From NCBI GenBank assembly GCA_030141605.1, contig JAQGDQ010000132.1:186001-250000 (forward strand): DNA of 64,000 bases, written 5' to 3'. A model generated the notes under the pieces. The model saw only the letters and a program-made list of their open reading frames with translations, had not been told where the DNA came from and did no database searches. This DNA comes from Tubiluchus corallicola (Eukaryota; Priapulida; Priapulimorpha; Priapulimorphida; Tubiluchidae). Of this stretch, positions 1 through 12,000 are shown piece after piece. The position numbers were made by a program, and so were the translations under genes. Each line of letters opens with the position of its first letter. Position 1 is the first letter of the stretch.

Positions 1-358
1 TCCCAGGTTGGAGCATGCTCAAATGTATAAACAATATGGTAACATTTTCTTCAAATTAAATAATACTTTCACAACCGAGCCTAAAAATTTTGCAAAAATA
101 TACCAGTTTGGTAAAAGCATTTACCATTTGTATCATCAGTTTATCTTAGTAACACATGCAATCTCGGTTGTAACAAAAATAATTTCTGTATAAAAAATAT
201 CAAAAAATCTCGTTTTTCATATTTTCACATATACCCCACACACCAAATGAAAAAAATAGTTATTTTGACAGTTACAGGTAACTACAGCGTATTTAAAAAT
301 CATAAATGTTGCTATCTGCATTACAGTGGCAAAAATAAAGCATAAGAAAATTTGGCAC

Positions 359-3300
359 CTTTCCAGCTTCTTTTCCTTCTGAAGCTGTTCCAACATTAAA
401 AAGATGCAGGCATCCATCACCACTGACAACCAGCAAGTAATTAGTGCCAATGTTACAAACGTCCGCCACTAAAACCACTATGATCTGAAGGTAGAAAAAC
501 AAATTACACATATTCGCGAATAAATTTATAACATTGTTTTCAATTGTTTACAGTCGTACTAATTAAAATTTCACTGGCTAAAGTTTACAATTCCCACACA
601 CAAGAAATTAGTTAGGGAAGCGGATTAGGGTTAGGGCTAAGGTCAAGGTTGGGGTTGGGGCTGGGGTTAAGGTTAGGGTTGGGATTGGGATTGAGGTTGG
701 GGTTGGTGTTGAGGCTAGGGTTAGCATTAGGGTTAAGTGTAGGATATTTAAAATTTAAATTGCGTGGGGAATTGTGAACTCCTTCCACTACACCTCGCAG
801 AAGGTATATATGCACAAGCCCTGCTTTTAAATATCTACAACACTTTTGCATTAAACATAGTCCTCAAGCTGGAACTAATATCATAAATCTGTGTAAACTT
901 CCATGTAAACTGCACAAGATGTAACACTTAGTAATGCAACATACATGTCTTGTGAAATAAATGGCAATCTTGAAGGTTGAATCTTGAATGATATCCTACT
1001 TGGTTACACAGGAGTTTAAGAAAGCTCTCCAAGGCTGTAACTTAATGACATGTCTTACAAAAGGTTTCCAATCATCATAGAAGCATGGTGGCGAACAGAA
1101 AAATGTTGCTGTTTCTAAATGAATGAAGTATATTACAGTAGTGTCATATCTACTAAGTCAGCTGCACAGGCAAGTACAGAATCATCTAGAAAAATTTTTA
1201 TGTATAAAAAAGCACGATTTAACAATAATACAACTTGCCATTCCCAAGCCAGATGCACGTTTCCATGCTACGGTATTACTCCCTTTGAAAATAAATAAGT
1301 CGCCATTAAGACAACCCACAACTAGCTCTGAATCCTGTAAAAAACGAAATTTATCTAAATATTAATCAAATGAGGCAAATTTGATTTCGAATAACAGTTA
1401 CCTGGGAGAAAAAAATCAAACTTTGTAATAATACTGTAGCTTGTTATAATTTTTGTTAATTCATTAGCATATTACCCACATACAGTAATATCCAAATATG
1501 CTAATTCAATTACCCAAAAATAAAATAGGCGTGACTCTTGCATTAATGTACATTTATGTATGAATAAATAAGAAATAAAAAATTAATTATACATAGTCAC
1601 TACTGCTATGTTCACTATATATGTGGCCTACCTCAAGTCTTCGGCATTACACATACGCAATGACAATAGCGCACTGACAGCAGCAAATTCAAGATCCAGC
1701 AGCATCAGGGTTCATTTATTGGAGACAGTTGTAGTGGAACAGGAACCTAGTTATTATCAAAGATATCATGCCTACCAGTGTCTTAACTACATTCAGATGT
1801 ATGTATAGTTTATCTTAGTAAAGAAAATAGCTGTGGGTAGACGAAAATATGCTACAGCAGTTCTCATGGCAACCAGCTGTCCATTTACACTAGCAGGGCC
1901 ACTGTTGCTTAACTTTTGGTCAGTAAGCACACCACGTGCTACTCAACCATTTCTTTCATCCCCAAAACTGTATACCCTAGTCCACTTACATACTATCTTG
2001 AAGTATTAGGGACAAAAAGTACTAAAATTATGAAAAAAAAACATTTCATTTTTACTACACACCATTTTCTTTTATTTGTCTTACAGAAAAAATAAAAAAT
2101 ATGGGCTTGCACATGTTATCTTTTTCCTCATAGCTGTTTGTCATTGGGATGTTACTAAAGTAACAAAACTTAATGAACTGTAAACTGGTAAAATCTGGAA
2201 AAACGAACCAGCACACTGAGAAAATAATGGTTTATGCTTTATCTTAAAGGAAGAAATAAAAACTAAAGAAACATGATACAAACAGGCATAATGTTAGTAC
2301 AAACATAACACATTATTAAAAAGGGAGCTCACTTCTTCCATTATTTTATAAAAAGTCTGTGAGTTTTGAAATAATAAACACTGCAGGAGATAACCACAGA
2401 TTAAGAAGAGCTATGGTTCTGTCATTCAATTTGGGAAACATTTCTTTACTTTCTTATTAGGTTTCACTACTTTCTGCTTTTTTATTGGGTAAATAAAATT
2501 ATAACTGTAGGTGGTGATTACGCATCTAAATGTAATTCTATATGAAGTATGAACTAGCGATACAAGGTAGTGAAAATTGACAAATTGACTGACTTAGGTT
2601 TTATACAATATTTATGCCGGTTAAGTAGAATTGGATAATTGAGGAAATCTTACAAAGAGTTATAATAGCCTTGGGCAGAAAAGCACATGCACAGAATTTT
2701 GTGTGCAGGTTTAAGTGCTTTAAGGCAAATGTGACTCTACCACTTGAGTTCAGTGGTTCAGTGGCAGCACTGTCAATGATTTTATCTCTTTTACCATTAT
2801 TCAGGAATTTCATACATCAGTGGTGCATTGAGAAAAATGAAGCTTTCTTTCTTCAAGTTTGCTGATTACATGAAAGAAATTAGACAAGAGATTATAGAAA
2901 TGTAGCAAAATCTGGTACAATATTTACATCAAAAAGGCAATGAGATTGATGAAGTTTATACTCAGCACAGAAAATGTAAGTGATCCATGTAGAAAACCAG
3001 AGTGATTATACATGATACCAATTTATCTGTCAGGAATGTAGATTTGTCTAAAGTCATTGAGGAATTTGAACGGCGGTGGTCAGCATAAGCTAAATTTCTA
3101 AAGTTATTTCATACAAGATCAAGAAGTGCAGTTTAACTGTGTTCCTTGGTGTTACCGGCAAAACCATCATGTACAAGAAAAAATTTTAGTTCTTCTGTTC
3201 TACAAAACACTGATGAAGATGTCAGGCAAGTCAGGACTTCTTATCATTGTAAAAACACTTGTACATTGTAACAAATACAGGAACAAGCTGTTTACATCAT

Positions 3301-5951
3301 ACCTGAACAAGATTTTTTGCAACTGAAAAGCTAGAATGTCTTTATAAAAATCGGCCCGCTGTTAGACTCGAAGAGATGGACTTACTGAAACATTGGCAGT
3401 ACTGAATCGCTGTAACAAATTAAAACTGTTTTTCGAATGGAACCACAGGTTGACTGTTTTCGCTTTAACTGGAGAGGCATATGGTGATCGTTACGAAAGT
3501 GATAACATGGTTTTGATGATGAGAACTTATTGGTGCAGAATTTGGTTTACCTGCGCATTATATATGATTCCTGTTCAAGGCGCTCAACACTTACCCACTG
3601 TACTTTTACCAATTCTGGCAAGGAACAAGGCACACTTTGTTCATCAGTATTTGATGTATCCTGGTTTAGCAAAGTTAATAGGCTACTTTGCTCAGTCGCA
3701 AGAGTGTTGCAAATAGTGAAACAGTGTGGTGATGGGAAACGCCATTTTTCCAGTGGATCAGTAATGGTAACAGCTGAGATGTTGGAAAAGGCCAGGAGAC
3801 GTGTTATCAAAGAAGTTCAGGATACAATTGAGGGAGAGTTAGAAAAATCGACACCAGATAAAGATGATAAACCCACTGGTAGATTTATGATGGATTTTGG
3901 GTGGTTGGCAGTGGATGCAGTGTCATGTCATTTTCACGTGGGACAACCAGCTACCCATTATTTTACCGTATGGACATCCATTGACATGGCTTTTCATGGA
4001 AGAAGTTCATGCTCCAGGGCATCTTGGGGTTGCGGCAACTCTGGAAAAGTACTGGGTTCCTCGTGGAACACAATTGGCCAAAAGTGTCAAGCACAGGTGT
4101 ACAATTGTAGACGTGTTGATGTCAGAGCAACGAAACAGGTAATGGGCCCTCTTCCAGAAGAAAAACTTAAGCCAGCTCCACCTTGGACAAATACAGGAGT
4201 TGATTTGTTTGGTCCATTTAGGGTATCATTTGGGAAGGCATATAGAATTCTGTTTGTGTGTTTAATAACAACGGCTGTCCACATAGAACTTGCAAACAGT
4301 TACTCCACTGGCAGCTTTCTTTCATGTCTTCCTCGGTTTGGTGCAATCAGAGGCTGGCCAACAAAGATGTTCAGTGATGGTGGGTAACGTCTGAGAGCAG
4401 CAGGCAAAGGATTGTTGGAAATGCATCAGCAGCTAGCAGGAAAAGATGTATCCAAATTCAGTGCTTCAAATAGATTTGCTTGGGAGTTTAGCTCCGCACA
4501 TGCTCCATGGTGGCAGGGGACAACAGACAAGTTGATTCATACATCAAAAAGGGCAATTTCAATGAGAGTTGGATGTGCGCTCATGAGCTATTCCGAGTTA
4601 CAAACTGTTCTTTACGAGGTGATGCAGCTGATAAACCAGCGACCTCTTCATGTAGATATTTCAGAGGAGAAGCATTTCAAAGCTTTGACACCGAATGATA
4701 TGTTGCTTAGTTGCAGCTCTTTGAATGTACCTCCACGTCTGTGGAACTACAAGGCATCATACAGAGATCGCTTTAGAGTGATTCAGACAATTGTCGACAT
4801 GTTTTGGCGCAAGTGGAGCAGAGACTGTGTGCAAGCCATGGTAGTTCGTCAGAAGTAGCATCATAGAGAGCGGAACATTCAAGCAGGAGATGTTGTGTTT
4901 GTTGCTGACACTAACACACTGCGAGGAGGGTATCAGTTGGCAATAGTCGATGAGGTGTTTCCTGGATCAGACGGAAATGTTCGTCATTGCATCGTCAAAT
5001 ACAAAAATATCAAACCAGATGAGGATGCTAGGAAGTATGGTGGTGCAACATATACAAGAGTGAGATGGCCAGTTCAGTGGTTGGTTATCTTGTTCCTGCA
5101 GATAGTTGGGAGATTTAAAATAGCACCGCATCTTTGTCATCTTGGGGGTGTTTTGTTAAGGAAACAATTTGATAATGTGCATTTTGTTACGCGGTGGAGC
5201 CATAATTAGTGTTTTTTAGACTTAGACTTAACAGAAAGTGGTAGTATCTTAGGGAGGTGCTACCCTCCTTTGGTAATTTGCCTGTAAAAATAATTTACCT
5301 ATTGCTTAAGCTGTTTACTGTACTATCTATTTACATACCATTGACTGGGTTTCAGCTAGAGTTAATGAGGTGTAACAGGAGTCCTGCCTATTGTATGTTG
5401 GGCAGTAGTAGTTCAGGCTTCATAGTCTGCTGGTAAAGTTCAGATTTCAAATGTCATAATGTAGTTTGTTAAGGTACGTTTGCTTCAAATTATATTTTGT
5501 GGTTTTTGATTTACTTAAACTGAGGTTAGTGCTTTAAATTTAATTTTTGTTGTAGTGTGTTAAACCTAGAAAAAAATATTAAGTTCCAAATGTTGCTTTT
5601 TATTTTCATTATTTCAGACTGCAATTTATGTTGAAACCCCCCCTCTCCACCACCTTCTCTTCTTTTTTGAGCACAGTAATAAAGGAAATCAACCTGTACC
5701 AAATTGTTCCTCATTTTTTGTTGAGGTTATGGGTTACCACATGTTGACAGATAGACAAACACAACAAAACACTCCAGATTTTAGAAACAGCAGAGAACGT
5801 ATTGTGTAACAACCAGCTAGGCTAGAATACTACTAATCAATAAGTAATAACATACATTATCATTATCCACGTCCCCAAGTATGATGCCTTTCATGCATAC
5901 ATTTCCTGATACGCTGAACTCAAGTTTGTCAACAAACGACACAGCCCTCAT
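359..5951 (-). CDS. ITFG2: ITFG2 homologue (KICSTOR subunit), 5' part, three exons; continues off the left edge
   Basis: ITFG2 is an FG-GAP/beta-propeller-like protein of the KICSTOR complex, which holds GATOR1 at the lysosome to restrain mTORC1. Exons read on the minus strand are 5951-5856 (32 codons, from MRAVSFVDKLEFSVSG to LGDVDNDN), 1334-1232 (from DSELVVGCLNGDLFIF to WKRASGLGMAS) and 477-359 (VLVADVCN, then LLVVSGDGCLHLFNV). These match the first ~90 residues of vertebrate ITFG2 in order (MRSVSY, LGDVDND, ELVVGD, GDVCN, GWFHLFD, recalled from memory). Phases agree: exon 1 ends in phase 0, exon 2 leaves one base, and exon 3 supplies two. The exon 3 acceptor is placed at the second AG (before TGGTTTTAGTGG) because this gives the family spacing exactly. 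The exon 3 donor (GTGCCA) is weak. Intron 1 (1335-5855) contains the retroelement/COLGALT chimera. Later exons are outside the window. Confidence 0.82.
478..1231. other. ITFG2 intron 2
   Basis: Non-coding between ITFG2 exons 3 and 2. It contains the G-rich telomere-like tract at 611-740. Near 950-975 there is a short AATAAA-bearing stretch that could be the tail of an old retroelement, but this is weak. I see no gene here. Confidence 0.6.
611..740 (+). repeat. Degenerate TTAGGG-like tandem tract (interstitial telomere-like repeat)
   Basis: About 20 units of roughly six bases, mixing TTAGGG, TTGGGG, TTAAGG, CTAGGG and TTGAGG, with the G-rich strand on plus. TTAGGG is the usual animal telomere repeat, so this looks like an old interstitial telomeric tract that has drifted. 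It could instead be a G-rich minisatellite of independent origin. Read on the minus strand it gives a meaningless Asn-Pro-rich ORF. Confidence 0.7.
3490..3647 (+). pseudogene. Copy of the 5' end of the COLGALT gene (truncated)
   Basis: This stretch matches the start of the intact COLGALT gene at about 7185-7380, including roughly 30 bases upstream of its start codon. The translated piece shows IWFT, then VQG, then QHLPTVLLPILARNKAH, identical or nearly so to the intact gene, which continues HTLPQYLGY. The match breaks off at about 3647, where BEL/Pao pol sequence starts at once. A block of about 20 bases present in the intact gene before the shared ATTGGTG is missing. Only the signal-peptide region and the first residues of the mature protein are represented, so it is a non-functional fragment. 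It could come from a local DNA duplication or from template switching during reverse transcription; the parent region has no intron to tell these apart. Confidence 0.85.
3640..5210 (+). mobile_element. Broken BEL/Pao LTR-retrotransposon fragment (3' half of pol: integrase and C-terminal domain)
   Basis: The conceptual translation matches BEL/Pao pol in order. It shows the end of the RNase H/linker region (VARVLQIVKQCG), an H2C2 zinc-binding integrase N-domain (EEVHAPGHLGVAATLEKYW), a DDE core starting at GVDLFGPF with second acidic site FSDGG, and the C-terminal DUF5641-type region (PNDMLL, then DMFWRKWSRDCVQ, then AGDVVFVADTNTLRGGYQLA). It is dead: there are frame changes near 3890 and 4110, in-frame stops at about 4385 and 4856, a further shift near 5080, and the usual catalytic Glu of the third DDE site is not visible. 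The run of G followed by TGTT at about 5143-5152 could be a polypurine tract and the start of a 3' LTR. Gag, protease, reverse transcriptase and a 5' LTR are not seen. It sits in ITFG2 intron 1 in the opposite orientation to that gene. Confidence 0.88.
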
Positions 5952-7222
5952 ATTTTTATTATTTGATATATATACAGTTAAAATGATGAATACGCACTTT
6001 ATACCTAATTGCACTCTGCATACTTATTAATCAACGTGTGCTTCAGTGTACTCGGCGTGCTGTACAAGTACCAGACGCAGTACATTCATAGCAAATGACG
6101 TCACGTTCAGGGAAAACAATGAATACAACTCTTAGTCACCAATTAAAAATCATTTTAGCATTTTTGTAAATACAATAGAATGGCTGGAGTGGATTCAAGA
6201 AGAAGTGCCTGCGAGCGTCGCAAAATGGGTCAATATTATAAAAATTAATCTAGTGATCGGGTGTATTTGTCTGGCTAGGAGGAGAGGTCCGAGCTGAGGA
6301 TGATGATAATAGACTTCGCGTGGTGGTGTGTGTGGTATTGAATAATTACTTCTATTAATATAGATTTAAAGCTTCGTGTCTGATATTCAGTTTTGAGATC
6401 CAACTTGCTAAATAATTTTTAGATTTACAAGGCGTACCTAATGCAGACTGGGTGCTATTCGGGTCTTTTCAGGTACCTGTTTGGGCTGTGCCAGTTCATT
6501 TCGCTCTGTTTTATTTTCTGAACGTCATTTTACGGTTGCAATTTTATGCAACAGGAAGGAGCAGCGGAAATCTGATTCATTTAATGGGAGTCTTCGGGAC
6601 AGTAGAACACATATTACTTCTGCTAATTGCTTTAATAATTTTCCGGTCCTAATAATATTTTTAACTTCTCACCTCTTTATTTTCGGATGTCGGCTTTTTC
6701 TCATTATATATGTGTCACTGATTTACCCAAATGCTTTTGACGTCACATGCGTTTTACTTGCTAGTAGCTAACAAACCTTTACATTGGCCTCACACTTTCT
6801 CTTCTATAAAAAATAGTTTCTTTATTGGCTAATTTGTATTGTACTGCATGTGTGAAATAAATGCATCTTATAACTTGTTTCTTTTCGACCATAAATACTC
6901 TTAAAAAATGAAATAATGCTACTTAGAAAATTGATACATGTAATGAAGGTAATCGGCAGACAGAACCGAATGCAACTTTAATCTGACCTTCTCAATGAGC
7001 AGTAAGATGACAGATTCATAAAACAGTGCCTTGGGAATTATAGCTCACCTGATTTGTAGGCCAACTACTGTGTAACTATACCTAATAACTTGTCGTTATA
7101 TTCTTAATAAATGAATGCTTTAATTTTCAGATTTGTGTATATTTTTCAAATGAACCAGCAAGTGTTTTACTAGGATAGTCACCTGGTCATGACAATGATA
7201 GCATGGTTTGGATGATTTGACG
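5952..7222. promoter_or_regulatory. Divergent intergenic region between ITFG2 and COLGALT
   Basis: These 1.27 kb separate the start codons of two head-to-head genes and must hold both promoters. No convincing TATA box is seen. A pyrimidine tract with AG at about 7124-7131 could be the acceptor of a 5'-UTR intron of COLGALT. ORFs at 6452-6771 overlap in two frames, lack family resemblance and are not supported. Confidence 0.45.
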
Positions 7223-9031
7223 ATGTTGCCACGAAGAAATCATTGGTGTTGCATTTGGTTTACTTGGGTATTATGTGCTGCTACTGCTTGGGACACTGTT
7301 CAGGGGGATCAACACTTGCCCACTGTACTGTTGCCAATTCTGGCAAGGAACAAGGCACACACCCTTCCTCAATACTTAGGGTATATCGACAACTTGCAAT
7401 ATCCTAAAAAGCGTATGGCACTATGGATTCGAACTGATCACAACGTAGACAATACTTCTGCAATTTTGCAGGAATGGGTGAATAATGTTGGACATTTGTA
7501 CCATTCTCATGATTTTGTTACATCTAGTCTCCCGACGTCTTTTCCCGACGAACTAGGTCCACTTGCCTGGCCACGTTCACGTTTTAAGCACATAATCAAT
7601 CTGCGTGAGCAGGCTTTAGATGTTGGACGCCGAATGTGGGCTGATTATATCTTTTACGTTGATTGTGATAACATATTGGAAAATCCAGATGTACTACAAA
7701 TACTGATGAGTAATAACAAAACTCTTATTGCACCTATGATGGAATCTCAGTACACTTCTTCTAATTTTTGGTGCGGCCAGGATAGCGAGGGTTACTACAG
7801 GAGAACAGAAGATTATTATCCTATTTTAAATAGGACTCGGCTAGGATGTTTTCCCGTTCCTGTTGTTCATTCAACTTTTCTGGTTGACTTGCGGCAGTAC
7901 TCTTCTGATTTGTTGACATTTGATAACAGCAAGCTACCCGGATACAATGGGCCATTTGACGATATTATTATATTTGCTTATTCGGCTCAAGTAGCTGGTG
8001 TGCAGCCCTACATATGTAATTATGATGAATTTGGACACTTTACTGCTCCCTTATCAGACTACGAGTTGCTTGAAGATGACATTGAAGCATTTACTGAGTT
8101 GAAGCTTGATGCCATGATCTCATATTCTCAGTGGCCATTCTTATGGAATCTGACAAAGAGACCATATGGTGAAAGTCTGCCAATGTTGGTGTCAAAGCAC
8201 ATATCCTTGCCAAAACGTAAGAAGGACTCACTTGGATTTGACAAAGTTTTCCTAATAAATCTTGTTCGTCGATCATTTCGACGAGAACGCATGCTGGCCT
8301 CTTTGGAAGAACTGGGCATAGAAGTGCAAGTTGTTGATGCCACAGATGGACAGCAGCTGAACAGCTCATGGCTCCGGGAAAATAACATTAAAGACCTGGA
8401 AGGGTATGAAGATCCATATCACAAGCGACCTATGACCATGGGTGAAATAGGTTGCTTTATGTCTCACTATAGAATTTGGGAGGAGATTGTTCAAAAGGGC
8501 TACAACACGGTACTTCTGTTCGAAGATGATGTACGCTTTGAAAACCAGTTTAGATATAAACTAGGGATTGTTATGAATGATGCTAAAAAAGTCGACTGGG
8601 ACCTGATTTATCTAGGCAGAAAGATTCTCTCTGAAAAGGAATCTTGGGTGAAGGGAGCTAAGGTTTTGGTTAATCCGGATTATACTTACTGGACACTTTC
8701 GTACGCCATTACGTTGGAGGGGGCCAAAAAATTGCTGGATCAAAAACCGCTGCGAAAGATGGTTCCTGTTGATGAATATTTGCCGATAATGTACAACAAG
8801 CATCCACGGGTAGACTGGCGTGCTAAGTTTTCGCCACGAAATTTGCGAACATTTGCGGCGGAGCCTATGCTGGTATTTCCTACACATTATACATATGAAG
8901 AGAACTATATCAGTGATACGGAAGACTCAGCGACGCTCAAAAACTCCGCTTCCACTCACCAACCCTTGCCAAATCCAAATGAGTTGCCAAAGGCAGATAG
9001 TCATTTTGCTCATAAGCACGGAGAATTGTGA
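7223..9031 (+). CDS. COLGALT1: Procollagen galactosyltransferase (COLGALT/GLT25D family), intronless, 602 aa
   Basis: This enzyme transfers galactose to hydroxylysine of collagen in the ER lumen. The ORF can be extended to 7208 only through a TTG, so the ATG at 7223 is chosen; it gives a hydrophobic signal peptide (WCCIWFTWVLCAATAW) at the N-terminus. An N-terminal glycosyltransferase domain follows, with LLPILARNKAHTLPQYL, FYVDCDN (about residues 144-150) and FDDIIIFAYS. The C-terminal GT25 domain starts near residue 338 (GFDKVFLINLVRR), with CFMSHYRIW and the acidic metal-binding LFEDDVRFE (EDD about 434-436), then PVDEYLP and FPTHYT. The protein ends in HGEL, a KDEL-like retrieval signal. 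Length is close to vertebrate COLGALT1 (about 620 aa). It has no intron, although vertebrate COLGALT genes have many and the neighbours here are split. It is head-to-head with ITFG2. Confidence 0.95.
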   Translation: MLPRRNHWCCIWFTWVLCAATAWDTVQGDQHLPTVLLPILARNKAHTLPQYLGYIDNLQYPKKRMALWIRTDHNVDNTSAILQEWVNNVGHLYHSHDFVTSSLPTSFPDELGPLAWPRSRFKHIINLREQALDVGRRMWADYIFYVDCDNILENPDVLQILMSNNKTLIAPMMESQYTSSNFWCGQDSEGYYRRTEDYYPILNRTRLGCFPVPVVHSTFLVDLRQYSSDLLTFDNSKLPGYNGPFDDIIIFAYSAQVAGVQPYICNYDEFGHFTAPLSDYELLEDDIEAFTELKLDAMISYSQWPFLWNLTKRPYGESLPMLVSKHISLPKRKKDSLGFDKVFLINLVRRSFRRERMLASLEELGIEVQVVDATDGQQLNSSWLRENNIKDLEGYEDPYHKRPMTMGEIGCFMSHYRIWEEIVQKGYNTVLLFEDDVRFENQFRYKLGIVMNDAKKVDWDLIYLGRKILSEKESWVKGAKVLVNPDYTYWTLSYAITLEGAKKLLDQKPLRKMVPVDEYLPIMYNKHPRVDWRAKFSPRNLRTFAAEPMLVFPTHYTYEENYISDTEDSATLKNSASTHQPLPNPNELPKADSHFAHKHGEL

Positions 9032-12000
9032 AATGGAGAAAAGATTTTTACTACATTAGTGTTTTTAATAAAAAATTTTCTCTTGTAGGAATTGTTTTCC
9101 ATATGAGTCTCAGTTGGCCTGTTTATATTACACATGAATATCACACTTGTTGGCAAAGTTAAAATAAGGAGATCTTGTTTCTTTGTCTAAATGTACACAG
9201 TATTATGTTAAATATTTATTCCAGTATGTATACTGATGCTTTTTCTTTGCTGTGTCTACATCGTCCTGCTTCTTTTTTGCAGTAAATTTCTGAAAGTTTT
9301 TGGTCATTATTGGAAGGCCTAGGATGTTGTACCAATTTTTAGAAACAATGCAGTTTATATTGCCTTATGCAATGAAATGAGGATGATAAGTACAGCTTTG
9401 CTAAGCTTGTTTCCAGTTTGCAGTTGACCCTGCAAGGCTTCTACTGGTTGTTGCTAAAATGTCCGTCCTAATTTAGTTTATGACAGCTGCTAATTTACTA
9501 AATCAAAGTGAGTCTGCTGCCAAAGTGTACTAGTCATGGGTAAAGTAGAAGTTGCCATGTTAACTACGTGTTATTGTTAATTTGATAGTTAAACGAAGAT
9601 GAGCATGGACCCTAACATGTTCTTGGTGATAAAGTTTTACATTGGATGAATGTAGTGTTTTTTTAATTTGGAAGTATGATTTTAATGTAAGGTCTACGTA
9701 GTTGTTGTTCTGCGCATATGCAAAGTAGTTAGTTAGTTAATTGCAAATGACAATAAATTAATAAAATTTATGATAACACGGCATCTCATTTTTACTAGTG
9801 CAATAAGTGCATAAACAAATAGGTAGTTTTTAACATTACGATACTTTCATTTAGGATTGTACAGGTACCATGAAATATTTTTGTACCATTTAAGTAGTTA
9901 GGTAATTTAGGTTTTATATTGTTCACTACTCTATACTCGTTATTATACGTGAATGTTTTTCAAAATATGTAAAAATGGTGCTACAAATTGTAGATAAGTG
10001 TAACTACTAGTGATGCTTCTGTGCAAGTGACTCTCTGTACTTAGCTTACTGTATGGAAATAAAAAGGTGCAAGCAAATGAGTCATTAGTTAACATTAGCC
10101 CTGCTCGTGCTGCTTGAGTTAAATCGCTTTAACAGTTCTCAAAGCTTTTTGTGTGTTTATTTTAGATCAGTAGTTCAGCAGTATTAGAGAATTCGCATAA
10201 TTGCGTTGTTTGAGAATGGTAGAATTTTATGATTCAAATGTGGGTCTTATGTTTCTTATTATGAGTTACAGCTGCATGACATTATAGTCATGTATTATAA
10301 GTACTGACTATGGTGGTTACATAATTGTTAGTATCTTAGTGTTGATTAAATTTTATATTGTACTAAGTAATGCGAATTTGATGCGTATCGCCGCTTATTG
10401 CTCACCTTTATAAATTTTTTTTTTAATTTATGCAGTAAAAATACATAAGAAAGTAAAAAACAACTATAATTTATAAGGTTGTTTGAATACTTTCTTTCTG
10501 CAATAGTGACATGCACATACCAAGTGCAGCATTTTCCTACTTATTGCCAAATTTGTATCATTTAACACTTAACTGTGGCATGTGTTGGTAAAGTTCTTAG
10601 ACTAGCGTTTTTGAAACTTTGGTATGAACTTCACTAACTCTCTGTAAAATTGCAGTATTGAGTGTTGGTACTTGAATGAATTTGTCTACCTTGGTTATTT
10701 TCATGAAATGAGTAGCTAATGCCACATATTGTGTACGACTGTACGTCCGATGTAAAATTACTCAAACTGTTTGTTTGTCTGGTTGCAAATCGTATAAGCA
10801 AGTGTAATTATGCATTTGCGTTTCTTTTTAGAGCGACCTTGCGTTACTTTGCACCTACTAGTTTTCTCTGTGACTAGAGCTTTAACGTTGGTTGTGAAGT
10901 ATAGCTGATAACTCCTTTATGTGAAAGCTAAAAGCCAAATATCAATAACGTGTATAATGTTTTTTTATTTTCACAATTTTCACACTCTATTGAGTAAGTG
11001 AACACTAAACAGTTATAAAATTATACATGCAGTTAATAAAAACAATGAAACTTATAATGTTATTGTTAATTACTTTCATCATTTATTTGTTTTTCTCATA
11101 TAAATAACAAATATCAACTTTTGTTGCAAATGGGACATGATTACTGCAACTTGTTCATGCACAACTACCTACTCTGATTTTACGTAACCAAATGCACCAC
11201 AAAAAATATACAATTATGATTTCTCAGATATATTTTCATATAAGGAGTTGTGTAAACGTTTACAATGCAGTAAAATTCTAGAAATTTATTGCAAAACAGT
11301 GTTGCGAGCTCCATACCTGCAATGAGTTTAAACTGTAAATAGTCTGCTCTTGATTTATTGAGCCTTAAATTTTTCTTAACAAGTTATATACAATTATATA
11401 ATTTCTGGTAGTCAAGAAATGCTGTATAGTGTTCAACAGGGATTCCATTTTAGTGCCGCTGCTATTTTTATTAACCGTGAATAACATCAGCAAGGCAAAA
11501 TTATTTTATTAACAATAAAATTCAATGCACAGATGAAAAAAATGTAACACAGTGCCTAGCCAAGTGTTTTATACTCACAACACAAGTTCATTTATACAAA
11601 AAAATTACAGGTATACTGTATGAACAAAATCTATCAATATTTACAATAATTATTGGAATACATCTTTAATATATACTCTAAAATCACTAAAAAGTGTGCA
11701 GTGCAACTCAGGATTTAGCGAATTTAGCAAATCAATGAGATTACAACTGCTGAACAGTAGCTATTAAAGCAGCACACTGCATGATAACTATTTTGTTAGA
11801 ATGCTAGAACAGGATACTATTATACCATCGGTTTTGTTCTGCTCACTTACCATATGGTACAGCTGTACACTTTGAAAATTATATTCAACTATACATATAA
11901 TTATAAACCAATAACAGCTTATTTAAGAAAATGTTGTTATTTGCTGGTGTCTTATATTAACATTCATATAACCTTGCGACCTTGCATGCGTCACCAAAAC

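Noticed and set aside
612-851. Minus-strand ORF rich in Asn-Pro
   Set aside because: It is only the translation of the degenerate telomere-like hexamer tract.
3393-3716. 107-codon ORF that starts upstream of the COLGALT-like piece
   Set aside because: Only the COLGALT-like middle is meaningful; the upstream residues match nothing and the frame runs into a different element, so it is not a gene.
6452-6771. Two overlapping plus-strand ORFs between ITFG2 and COLGALT
   Set aside because: Hydrophobic AT-driven frames with no start context, no splice links and no family match.
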